A stretch of DNA of 18,690 nucleotides, from the NCBI GenBank assembly GCA_023134955.1, contig JAGLUC010000209.1, positions 1 to 18,690 of the forward strand, read 5' to 3'. The position numbers and the translations under genes were made by a program. Origin of the DNA: Methylococcales bacterium. Lineage in GTDB: Bacteria > Pseudomonadota > Gammaproteobacteria > Methylococcales > Methylomonadaceae. Shown here piece by piece: positions 6,836-14,213 of the stretch (positions are counted from its first letter, which is position 1; the number at the start of each line of letters is the position of its first letter). Under the pieces are notes generated by a model. The model did not search any database. It saw only the letters and a list, made by a program, of their open reading frames with translations, and was not told where the DNA came from.

Positions 6836-6908
6836 GAGTTGAGCTGACCATTTCTCCCGATAATACATCCCGCCAGGCTGATTATCAGGAGAAATGGTAT
6901 CTCAACTC
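6836..6908. repeat. 73-bp interrupted palindrome before hicAB (family E)
   Basis: Three pairs of arms are stacked: GAGTTGAG/CTCAACTC (6836-6843 with 6901-6908), CCATTTCTCC/GGAGAAATGG (6848-6857 with 6888-6897) and GATAAT/ATTATC (6859-6864 with 6881-6886). Small internal loops separate them around a 16-base head. As RNA this would be a long stem-loop. It ends 16 bases before the hicAB promoter candidate and could shield or regulate that unit, or be another REP-like insertion. Confidence 0.7.
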
Positions 6909-6924
6909 CACGTTAGCCCCATAT

Positions 6925-6952
6925 TTGATATTTAGTACTAAAATAGTATCAT
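6925..6952 (+). promoter_or_regulatory. hicAB promoter with palindromic operator candidate
   Basis: A -35-like TTGATA (6925-6930) and a -10-like TATCAT (6947-6952) are separated by 16 bp. The spacer holds a perfect 12-bp palindrome, TTTAGTACTAAA (6931-6942). This is the usual place for an autoregulatory site of a HicB antitoxin with a ribbon-helix-helix domain. Transcription would begin at or next to the hicA start codon at 6959, where I see no Shine-Dalgarno sequence, so the mRNA may be leaderless. Confidence 0.5.
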
Positions 6953-6958
6953 GTATCT

Positions 6959-7153
6959 ATGCCAAAGAAGATTCGTGAGTTAATCTCAATACTAGAAAAA
7001 TCTGGCTTCACTAATAGAGGCGGAAGAGGTAGTCACCGAAATTTTCTACACCCTTCTGGCATAAAAGTAACTATTTCCGAGAAACTCAGTAACGACGCTC
7101 TCAAATACCAAGAGAAGGAAGTTAAGTCAAAAATTGCAGAGGCCAAAAAATGA
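6959..7153 (+). CDS. hicA: HicA-family mRNA interferase toxin
   Basis: The 64-residue protein has the HicA double-stranded RNA-binding fold pattern: an N-terminal helix (PKKIRELISILEKSGF), the conserved G-x-S-H catalytic segment (GRGSHRNFLHPSG, His26), a beta strand (KVTIS) and a C-terminal helix. HicA toxins cleave mRNA independently of ribosomes and arrest growth until HicB binds. The gene overlaps hicB by four bases (ATGA), the standard toxin-first order of this family. The protein is full length with the catalytic histidine present, so it should be active. No clear ribosome-binding site precedes the ATG. Confidence 0.9.
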   Translation: MPKKIRELISILEKSGFTNRGGRGSHRNFLHPSGIKVTISEKLSNDALKYQEKEVKSKIAEAKK

Positions 7154-7494
7154 AAATCGCAGACCAATATATAAAGCTAGTAGAGTGGTCAGAGGAGGAT
7201 CAATGCTATGTGGGTTCATCTCCAGGATTTATCGGCTCCTGCTGCCATGGCAAAGATGAAACTAAGGTTTATAAACAACTTTGCGGCATTGTCGAAGAAT
7301 GGGTAGATATTCATCAACAAGAAGGTATTCCCTTACCTGAGTCATTTGCTAGTAAATCATTTTCAGGAAAATTTGTTATTCGAGTAGGTAAAGATTTACA
7401 TAAAGCACTAGCTATTAAAGCAGTGAAATCTGGTGAAAGCCTTAACCATCTTTGTACTAATTTGCTTCAGAATTCAATTACAAGGCAGGGCTAA
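7150..7494 (+). CDS. hicB: HicB-family antitoxin with C-terminal DNA-binding domain
   Basis: This 114-residue protein has an N-terminal partial RNase-H-like HicB domain (about 1-62; YIKLVEWSEEDQCYVGSSPGF). A C-terminal ribbon-helix-helix segment follows (about 71-108; FSGKFVIRVGKDLHKALAIK). HicB blocks HicA by direct binding and represses its own operon through the RHH domain; the palindrome at 6931-6942 is a natural target. Its start overlaps the hicA stop. Its TAA stop overlaps the 3' boundary of the second antisense group II intron remnant, so the intron inserted without shortening the protein by more than the last few bases. Confidence 0.9.
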   Translation: MKIADQYIKLVEWSEEDQCYVGSSPGFIGSCCHGKDETKVYKQLCGIVEEWVDIHQQEGIPLPESFASKSFSGKFVIRVGKDLHKALAIKAVKSGESLNHLCTNLLQNSITRQG

Positions 7495-7564
7495 TCGGGG
7501 TAGCCAAGGGTATCTCACCCTCAGCCCCCACAACACCCTGCATGCGGCTCCGCACAGGGCGTTT
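7494..7564 (-). ncRNA. Group II intron domains V and VI, copy 2
   Basis: Domain V is a 34-nt hairpin at 7531-7564, on the minus strand AACGCCCTGTGCGG with GCATGCAGGGTGTTG. Domain VI follows, with stem GGCT-GAGGGT/ACCCTT-GGCT (7502-7511 with 7517-7526, + strand) and unpaired bases where the branch adenosine is expected. Sizes match copy 1. Confidence 0.7.
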
Positions 7565-7566
7565 CA

Positions 7567-8005
7567 CTAACCGTAATGACACTTAATCCAGCCATCTCGT
7601 CATGAGAATAGCCCTTGCTGTTTCAAGTACTCTTTCCCCAACCCCTTATTTATACAAGGGGTTTTCGCGTTTATCCAGTAGGATTTACTACTCAATCCAG
7701 CCAAAATAGCGGCGTGTTTTTCTACGCCCAATTTCATTAGATTGCGTATTTTCGTTCGTGGTTTTCGCCACTGTTTCCAATAACACATTCTAATTCTGCG
7801 CCTTATCCAGCCGTCTAAGTCAACGGTTTGTTGATATTGGTTGGCTAGGCAAAAGTAGTTTATCCAGCCGCGTAAATAAATACTCAACTTCTGGATTTTC
7901 ACTCGTATTGACACGCCCCATGTTCGGTTGGTTGGTTAGTTCTCGCACGCGGTGCTTAAACCTTGCTACCGTTTTGGGATGCCAAATAATATGTTTGCCT
8001 TTACC
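7567..8005 (-). pseudogene. Group II intron reverse transcriptase/maturase fragment, copy 2 (frameshifted)
   Basis: The minus strand reads GKHIIWHPKTVARFKHRV and then shifts frame at a run of four identical bases (7916-7919). It continues VSIRVKIQKLSIYLRGWINYF, GWIRRRIRMCYWKQW and YLKQQGLFS, then an in-frame TGA, then RDGWIKCHYG and a final TAG at 7567-7569. The order matches the thumb/maturase of copy 1. The frameshift and internal stop show decay after truncation. RT catalytic blocks are absent. Confidence 0.82.
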
Positions 8006-8344
8006 CCCCTGTGTCAAGATAGTTGTCGCCTAAAGTTATAAATTATGCCACTTCTTTTTCTTCTATTTTAGTTTTTTGATTTTTTAGGTTTAACTCAATC
8101 TCTATGGACTAAAAGTCCATAAGTTGTTTTAGAAACGATAGAAAATCGTTATGTGGTGAAACTAATGCATTAAGGCTTGTCTTGTAGTAGAACAACGCAA
8201 GGAGCAGTTGCTAAAAAGCGGAAGCTTTGCCATGAAGAAAAATCTATTTCGTGCATAGCTCTCAAATTATATATTTGTTCTGATTGATTTAGTGATTACT
8301 GTATTATGGGTTAACGATCACCATTTATTTTAGTGAGTCATTAA
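8006..8344. other. Intergenic region before glnE with two tandem hairpins
   Basis: No gene is seen. Two adjacent perfect stem-loops occur: TATGGACT/AGTCCATA (8103-8110 with 8114-8121, 3-base loop) and AACGAT/ATCGTT (8134-8139 with 8145-8150). A minor AAAGC-GGAA-GCTTT hairpin lies near 8215-8230. The left edge, TGTGTCAAGATAGTTGTCGCC (about 8010-8030), starts abruptly where intron similarity ends and may be the edge of another mobile element, which I cannot name. A -10-like TATTAT at 8302-8307 could serve glnE but lacks a convincing -35. Confidence 0.4.
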
Positions 8345-11221
8345 ATGCCGTTAAATGAAGCAATTAGCAAAGCACTAGATAAACTTCCTCAAGCACTACA
8401 AGAAAATATTTTAAATAAACTTAATAACTATGAAGAAAAAGTTGAATTATTAGCTTTAGAGTTACCTGAAAATGATGATTTTCTAAAATCATTGCCTAAA
8501 GTCTGGAGTTGTAGCTTATTTGTAAGTGATAGCTGTATTAGAACACCTGAATTACTTCATGGGCTTGTTTCAACAGGGGATCTGTTTTCTTCTGAGCGTC
8601 GCCAATATTATTCAGATTATCTAAAAAATAGCACCATAGATTCAGACAAACAATTAACGCAAATTCTTCGCCAATTCAGATGCAGGGAGATGGTTCGTAT
8701 TGCCTGGCGAGATTTAGCAGGCTGGTCTGATCTGGATGAAACTCTGAGAGATTTAACTCAATTAGCTGAAACCTGTATTCAATTTACCCTGGATTATTTT
8801 TATCAGCAAGCCTGTAATCGACGAGGAATACCAACTACGGATGATGGTACTGCAATTAATATTGTCGTATTAGGAATGGGGAAATTAGGGGCATGGGAGC
8901 TTAATTATTCATCTGATATTGATTTGATTTTTGCCTACGCAGAAGATGGTGTATTAAGTGACCGTAAAGAAACCACGTATGGCGAATTTTTTAGTCGAAT
9001 TTGTCGAAATCTGGTTAAAGCACTGGATGAAATAACGGCTGATGGTTTTGTTTTTAGAACAGATATTCGGTTAAGACCTTTCGGTGATAGTGGCCCTATC
9101 ATTATGACTTTTGATGGTATGGAAAACTACTATTTAACCCAAGCTCGCGAGTGGGAACGTTATGCCATGATTAAAGCGCGACAGGTTGCTGGCGATTTTG
9201 ACAGTGGTAAACAACTGACAGCAATGATCAAACCTTTTGTTTATCGTCGTTATTTAGATTACGGTGCATTTGAAGAGTTAAGGTCTTTAAAGCTACAAAT
9301 TACGCAAGAGCTGATGCGTAAAGATCGTATGGATAATATTAAGTTAGGGCCAGGTGGTATTCGCGAAATTGAATTTATTGGTCAGGCTTTTCAATTGATT
9401 CGTGGTGGTCAAACACCAGAGCTTCAAGAGCGAAGTATTCTAAAAATACTTAAGATGTTAGGTGAAATGGAATTGCTAACATTGCAAGATGCTGAGCTAC
9501 TACAAACATGCTATTGTTTTTTACGCAGAACTGAAAATCATATTCAGCAATATCAAGATAAACAAACGCACGATTTACCTAAAGATCCCAAAGTGCAACA
9601 GATTTTAGCTTTTTCTATGGACTTTGTTGATTGGGAAAGCTTTAAAGCTAAGTTAGATCAAGTCAGGGTAGATGTTCATAGTGTTTTTGATCAAGTGTTT
9701 TCTCTATCAGAACAGCAAGAGATTAAAAAAAGTGCAGATATTGTTTGGACTGGGGATAGTGAAGAAACTTCTTTTAACTATCTGACTGAGCGAGGGTTTC
9801 AACATGTTAATGCCTCGCTTAAGGCACTGAATGAGTTTAAAAATTCACGGGCAATTAAAAAGCTATCAACTAAAGGCCGGGGAGTGATTGATCGATTGCT
9901 TCCACAGTTAATCGATACTTTGCATGTGGTTGATAATCAAGACATTACCTTAAAAAGAGTGCTTGATTTAATCGAAGCAGTTGCAGGGCGAAATGTTTAC
10001 TTATCTCTACTGGCAGAAAATCCAAAGGCTTTAATTCAATTACTTAAGTTATCTTCAGAAAGTTCGTGGATTTGTGAGTATTTGGCGAAATATCCCATGT
10101 TATTTGATGAATTATTAGATACCCGGACATTGTATGAGCCATTAAATAAAGAGCAATTAGCCAAGCAGTTAAATGTCTGGATGAGGAGTGTTGATCCTGA
10201 GGATGTCGAGCAATTAATGATTAAACTGCGTCAATTTAAACAACTGAATATTTTGCGTATTGCTGCTGCCGATATTATGGATGTTATTCCAGTGATGGTG
10301 GTTAGTGATTATCTTACTTATGTTGCCGAGGTGATTCTAGAATATGTGATTAATCAAGTTTGGTTGTTATTAACTAGAAAACATGGATTTCCGCCAGATA
10401 CTACTGAAACACCAGAAGGTTTTGCTATTTTAGGGTTTGGTAAGTTAGGAGGATTAGAGCTGGGTTATAGCTCTGATCTTGATATGGTTTTTTTATCTGA
10501 TTATGCCGATGGAAATGCCTTAACCAATGGTGATAAAGCCATGAGTTGCGCACAATTCTATGGTCGCATGGGGCAAAAAATCAGGCATATTTTAGATACA
10601 AAAATGTTATCAGGCTTACTTTATGAAGTTGATATGCGATTGAGACCCAGTGGTGATTCTGGTTTATTGGTTACTCATGTAAATAGTTACGAAGACTATT
10701 TAAAAAACAATGCCTGGACATGGGAGCATCAAGCCTTGGTTCGTGGTCGTTTTGTAGCTGGAGACATTACTTTAAAACAACAATATGAAGCGATAAGACA
10801 GCGGGTTTTAAGTTTACCTCGAGATACAGAAGCCTTAAAAAAAGAAGTTCGTGAGATGCGTGAAAAAATGAGAGAGGCACTTGGTCTAAAAGAAAGTGAT
10901 ACTTTTGATTTAAAACAAAGCATTGGTGGTATTGTCGATATTGAGTTTATAGTACAATTTCATATATTAGCGCATGCTTCAGAAAAACAGGGTTTAACAG
11001 TTTTTACTGATAACATACGATTACTGGAAGCTCTAAACCAGCAGGGCTTGATGAGTGATGAGCAAACTGAAACACTTAAACAAGCTTATTGTGAATATCG
11101 AGATTATGGGCACCATCAAGTCTTACAAGGTGAGCGTGCGCAGGCAAGAAAAGATGATTTTGTAGAAATACGATCTCAAGTTGAAAAAATATGGCATGAA
11201 TTCATGTCAGCAGCAAACTAA
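8345..11221 (+). CDS. glnE: Bifunctional glutamine synthetase adenylyltransferase/deadenylase
   Basis: GlnE adds AMP to glutamine synthetase to switch it off and removes it to switch it on, under PII (GlnB) control. The 958-residue length fits the family (about 950). Two nucleotidyltransferase halves are visible. The N-terminal adenylyl-removase half has GMGKLGAWELNYSSDIDLIF (about 177-196) and DIRLRPFGDSGP. The C-terminal transferase half has GFGKLGGLELGYSSDLDMVF (about 697-716) and DMRLRPSGDSG. Both carry the G-S/G-x-D-x-D metal-binding pattern intact. A central regulatory linker (about 450-550) separates them. It opens a same-strand run continuing to the window end; ilvE follows after 13 bases. 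The upstream ribosome site (GTGAG) is weak. Confidence 0.96.
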   Translation: MPLNEAISKALDKLPQALQENILNKLNNYEEKVELLALELPENDDFLKSLPKVWSCSLFVSDSCIRTPELLHGLVSTGDLFSSERRQYYSDYLKNSTIDSDKQLTQILRQFRCREMVRIAWRDLAGWSDLDETLRDLTQLAETCIQFTLDYFYQQACNRRGIPTTDDGTAINIVVLGMGKLGAWELNYSSDIDLIFAYAEDGVLSDRKETTYGEFFSRICRNLVKALDEITADGFVFRTDIRLRPFGDSGPIIMTFDGMENYYLTQAREWERYAMIKARQVAGDFDSGKQLTAMIKPFVYRRYLDYGAFEELRSLKLQITQELMRKDRMDNIKLGPGGIREIEFIGQAFQLIRGGQTPELQERSILKILKMLGEMELLTLQDAELLQTCYCFLRRTENHIQQYQDKQTHDLPKDPKVQQILAFSMDFVDWESFKAKLDQVRVDVHSVFDQVFSLSEQQEIKKSADIVWTGDSEETSFNYLTERGFQHVNASLKALNEFKNSRAIKKLSTKGRGVIDRLLPQLIDTLHVVDNQDITLKRVLDLIEAVAGRNVYLSLLAENPKALIQLLKLSSESSWICEYLAKYPMLFDELLDTRTLYEPLNKEQLAKQLNVWMRSVDPEDVEQLMIKLRQFKQLNILRIAAADIMDVIPVMVVSDYLTYVAEVILEYVINQVWLLLTRKHGFPPDTTETPEGFAILGFGKLGGLELGYSSDLDMVFLSDYADGNALTNGDKAMSCAQFYGRMGQKIRHILDTKMLSGLLYEVDMRLRPSGDSGLLVTHVNSYEDYLKNNAWTWEHQALVRGRFVAGDITLKQQYEAIRQRVLSLPRDTEALKKEVREMREKMREALGLKESDTFDLKQSIGGIVDIEFIVQFHILAHASEKQGLTVFTDNIRLLEALNQQGLMSDEQTETLKQAYCEYRDYGHHQVLQGERAQARKDDFVEIRSQVEKIWHEFMSAAN

Positions 11222-11234
11222 CAGGCTAAGAAAT

Positions 11235-12161
11235 ATGATGACGATGGATGATAGAGACGGCGTAATCTGGATGGATGGTGAATGGGTTGAATGGCGTGAA
11301 GCAAAAGTTCACGTTTTGACCCATACCTTACATTATGGAGCTGGTGTATTTGAAGGACTAAGAGCCTATAGTGCAGAAAAAGGCACTGCTATCTTTAAGT
11401 TGCAAGAACATACCGATAGATTGTATCGGTCGGCGCATATATTGAATATGCAAATCCCCTTTGATAAAGAAACAATTAATCAGGCACATAAAGAAGCTGT
11501 AGCAAAAAATTTGTTAGACAGTGCCTATATTCGCAGCATGTGTTTTTATGGTTCGGAAGGTATGGGTTTAAGAGCCGATAATCTGAAAGTACATATGATG
11601 ATTGCTGCTTGGGAATGGGGTGCTTATTTAGGTGATGAGAACATGGAAAAAGGAATTCGTATCAGAACCTCTTCTTATACCAGAAATCATGTCAATAGCA
11701 CCATGTGCAAAGCTAAAGCCAATGGAAACTACATCAACTCAATCCTGGCATTACAGGAAGCCTTATCAACAGGTTACGATGAAGCTTTATTGTTGGATCA
11801 TGAAGGCTTTGTGGCAGAAGGTAGCGGTGAAAACTTGTTTATTGTGCGTAATGGTAAATTATATACACCCGAAACATCCTCAGCATTAGAGGGGATAACT
11901 CGTGACACCTTGATGACTATTGCACGAGAAAATGGTTATGAAGTAATTGAAAAACGTATTTCACGCGATGAAGTTTATATTGCTGATGAAGCCTTTTTTA
12001 CAGGCTCTGCAGCAGAAGTAACGCCGATTAGAGAATATGATGGGCGGATGATTGGGTCAGGTATTCGAGGTGCAGTCACAGAACAATTACAAACTCTGTA
12101 TTTTGATTATGTTCACGGACGAAGAGATGATCATAATGAATGGTTAAGCTACGTTTCTTAA
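11235..12161 (+). CDS. ilvE: Branched-chain amino acid aminotransferase
   Basis: IlvE is a PLP-dependent class IV aminotransferase catalysing the last step of valine, leucine and isoleucine synthesis. I start it at 11235, giving 308 residues, the family's usual size. A longer frame from 11181 would overlap glnE and add 18 residues that do not resemble the family. Features: GVIWMDGEWVEWREAKVHV at the N-terminus, HTLHYGAGVFEGLRAY (about 30-45), the PLP lysine in CKAKANGNYINS (K161), the EGSGENLF phosphate-binding segment (about 195-202) and TRDTLM near 236. The ATG at 11238 is an equally possible start. It sits between glnE and waaF as in pseudomonads. Confidence 0.95.
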   Translation: MMTMDDRDGVIWMDGEWVEWREAKVHVLTHTLHYGAGVFEGLRAYSAEKGTAIFKLQEHTDRLYRSAHILNMQIPFDKETINQAHKEAVAKNLLDSAYIRSMCFYGSEGMGLRADNLKVHMMIAAWEWGAYLGDENMEKGIRIRTSSYTRNHVNSTMCKAKANGNYINSILALQEALSTGYDEALLLDHEGFVAEGSGENLFIVRNGKLYTPETSSALEGITRDTLMTIARENGYEVIEKRISRDEVYIADEAFFTGSAAEVTPIREYDGRMIGSGIRGAVTEQLQTLYFDYVHGRRDDHNEWLSYVS

Positions 12162-12162
12162 G

Positions 12163-13173
12163 GTGTCATCAAATTCAGCAAAAAAAATACTGATCATCGG
12201 GCCTTCATGGGTCGGTGATATGGTGATGGCGCAAAGTCTATTTATGACTTTGAAACAGACAGATCCAGCATGTCAGATTGATGTGCTGGCTCCTGCATGG
12301 TCATTTCCGATTTTAGATAGAATGCCAGAGGTTGCAAAGGCGATTGCCATGCCGCTTGTTCATGGTCAGTTTGCTTTAAATGAACGTATTAAATTAGCTA
12401 AAAGCCTAAGGGCTGAACAATATCAACAAGCGATTGTATTACCTAATTCGTGGAAATCTGCCTTAATTCCTTTTTTTGCCAATATTCCATTGAGAACGGG
12501 TTATATAGGCGAAGTACGCTGGGGCTTGTTAAATGATACGCGTAAATTAGATAAGAAACTTTTGACCATGACCGTGCAACGTTTTGTTGCATTAGGTTTA
12601 CCTAAAAATGAAGTACAAGCACCTGACTATCCTGCCCCAGTGCTTAAAATTGAAGCGGTAAATCAACAAGCAGTAATTGATAAGTTTAACCTAGATAGCT
12701 CTAATAAAATTTTAGCTCTTTGTCCTGGTGCAGAATATGGTTCAGCTAAACGCTGGCCAGTGACACACTATGCTGAACTGGCAAAACAAAAATTAGCAGA
12801 AGGCTGGTCGGTCTGGATATTCGGTTCTGATAAAGATGCTGATATTGCTGAGCAGATTAATACTCTGACAAATCATGCCTGTCAGGATTTTAGTGGTAAA
12901 ACAACCTTAGCCGAAGCGGTGGATTTAATGTCTTTGGCAGAAGTGGTGGTCAGCAATGACTCTGGTTTAATGCATGTGGCTGCTGCACTCGGTAAAAAAG
13001 TCATTGCGCTTTATGGCTCTTCTGACCCAGGATTTACCCCGCCTTTAAGTAAAGATGCAACAATAATTGATCTTAATTTAGACTGTTCACCCTGTTTTAA
13101 ACGAGAATGTCCATTAGGACATACTCGTTGTTTGAAAGATATTTCTCCGCAACAGGTTTTAGAGCACATTTAA
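12163..13173 (+). CDS. waaF: ADP-heptose:LPS heptosyltransferase II
   Basis: WaaF adds the second L-glycero-D-manno-heptose to the LPS inner core on the cytoplasmic face of the inner membrane. The 336-residue GT9-family protein shows IGPSWVGDMVMAQSL (12-26), PNSWKSALIPFF (94-105), the donor-binding CPGAEYGSAKRWP (187-199) and SNDSGLMHVAAALG (264-277), with GSSDPGFTPPLS after it. These align closely with E. coli WaaF. It begins with GTG one base after the ilvE stop; TAAGG just before overlaps that stop and is too close to be a standard ribosome site, so translation probably depends on coupling. The C-terminal CSPCFKRECPLGHTRC cysteine group is common in bacterial WaaF. Confidence 0.95.
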   Translation: MSSNSAKKILIIGPSWVGDMVMAQSLFMTLKQTDPACQIDVLAPAWSFPILDRMPEVAKAIAMPLVHGQFALNERIKLAKSLRAEQYQQAIVLPNSWKSALIPFFANIPLRTGYIGEVRWGLLNDTRKLDKKLLTMTVQRFVALGLPKNEVQAPDYPAPVLKIEAVNQQAVIDKFNLDSSNKILALCPGAEYGSAKRWPVTHYAELAKQKLAEGWSVWIFGSDKDADIAEQINTLTNHACQDFSGKTTLAEAVDLMSLAEVVVSNDSGLMHVAAALGKKVIALYGSSDPGFTPPLSKDATIIDLNLDCSPCFKRECPLGHTRCLKDISPQQVLEHI

Positions 13174-13175
13174 TC

Positions 13176-14192
13176 ATGAAAATCGCTATCGTTAAACTCT
13201 CTGCCTTAGGGGATATTGTTCACGCCATGGTGGCATTACAATTTGTAAAGCAAGCATTACCACAGATAGAAATTGACTGGCTGGTCGAGGAAAGGTTTGC
13301 AGGTGTTTTGCAAGATAACCCGGACATTAATCAAATACTTACAGTTAATTTAAAATCACTTAAAGCAAATAAATTAAACTTATTTTCTGAAATAAAAAAA
13401 CTTAGAAAATATGCTAAAAATAACTATGATCTAGTTATTGATGCGCAAGGGTTAATTAAATCGGCTATAACTGCCAGGCTTTTATCTGCTAAGCCTTTAT
13501 CAGCCAACTCGGCAGGATTTGATAAAAATTCAAGCAGAGAAAAAGCAGCGGCTTATTTATATAAAAACACAGTTGCAAGTCCTTATGATGCAAATACCAT
13601 AGATAGAAATGTAGCGGTTATTGCTAAGCCTTTAGGGTTTGAAATTAGTGAGCAACAGATTTTGAACAAAGCAGCTTTTATCTTTTATAAAGAATCGGAT
13701 GAGCAGTTAAATCAATATTTTAAAAAAGATCAGGCTAATATTTTATTTGTGATTGGCTCTACCTGGGCTAGCCGGAATTATCCTAAAGAACAGTATTTAA
13801 AGGTTATTCAAGGGTTAAATGCAAATAGTCTGATTATTTGGGGAAATGAGCAGGAGCAACAGTCGGCACAATGGATTGCAGAAAGATCAGATAAGGCAAA
13901 GGTGTTACCAAAATTAGATTTTAATCAGCTTAAAATGGTTTTGGCCAGGTCAGATTTAGTCATTGGCAATGATACAGGGCCAACACATATGGCATGGGGT
14001 TTAAATAAACCCTCTATTACCTTATTTGGCCCCACACCTGTGAGTAGAGTTTATCAAACGCCTATTAATAAAGTTATAAAATCACCCTCAATAGTCAATC
14101 CCTTAAAACTCAATAAAAATGATTTTTCCATTAAGGCAATTAAAGTGCAAGCCATAATAGATTTAGCTCAATCATTACTTGGACATAACTAA
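13176..14192 (+). CDS. waaC: ADP-heptose:LPS heptosyltransferase I
   Basis: WaaC transfers the first heptose to Kdo2-lipid A, the step before WaaF. I start at ATG 13176, two bases after the waaF stop, giving 338 residues; an upstream in-frame ATG at 13107 lies inside waaF and adds 23 unrelated residues. Features: MKIAIVKLSALGDIVHAM with the GD acceptor/catalytic region (1-18), DWLVEERFAGVL, DLVIDAQGLIKSA (85-97), the donor-site GSTWASRNYP (194-203) and IGNDTGPTHMAWGLNKPSITLFGPTP (from about 263). It is a GT9 protein, peripheral at the inner membrane. Pairing with waaF supports the assignment. Confidence 0.94.
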   Translation: MKIAIVKLSALGDIVHAMVALQFVKQALPQIEIDWLVEERFAGVLQDNPDINQILTVNLKSLKANKLNLFSEIKKLRKYAKNNYDLVIDAQGLIKSAITARLLSAKPLSANSAGFDKNSSREKAAAYLYKNTVASPYDANTIDRNVAVIAKPLGFEISEQQILNKAAFIFYKESDEQLNQYFKKDQANILFVIGSTWASRNYPKEQYLKVIQGLNANSLIIWGNEQEQQSAQWIAERSDKAKVLPKLDFNQLKMVLARSDLVIGNDTGPTHMAWGLNKPSITLFGPTPVSRVYQTPINKVIKSPSIVNPLKLNKNDFSIKAIKVQAIIDLAQSLLGHN

Positions 14193-14213
14193 CCATCAAG
14201 ATGGCAGGTGAAT

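Larger units (their letters stand above)
7494..8005 (-). mobile_element. 5'-truncated group II intron, copy 2
   Basis: The minus strand again carries an RT/maturase C-terminal region followed by domain V and domain VI, ending CCCCGAT at 7494, the last base of the hicB stop codon. It is related to but clearly diverged from copy 1, so it is not a recent duplicate. Recognisable sequence fades around 8005, at nearly the same RT position where copy 1 stops. It is degraded (frameshift and premature stop) and not mobile by itself. Confidence 0.8.

Noticed and set aside
8006..8030. Terminal inverted repeat of a specific insertion sequence
   Set aside because: The sequence looks like a mobile-element edge, but no partner repeat or transposase is visible, so I cannot assign a family.
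11181..11234. Extended ilvE start inside glnE
   Set aside because: The extra 18 residues do not resemble IlvE N-termini and the shorter form gives the usual 308 residues.
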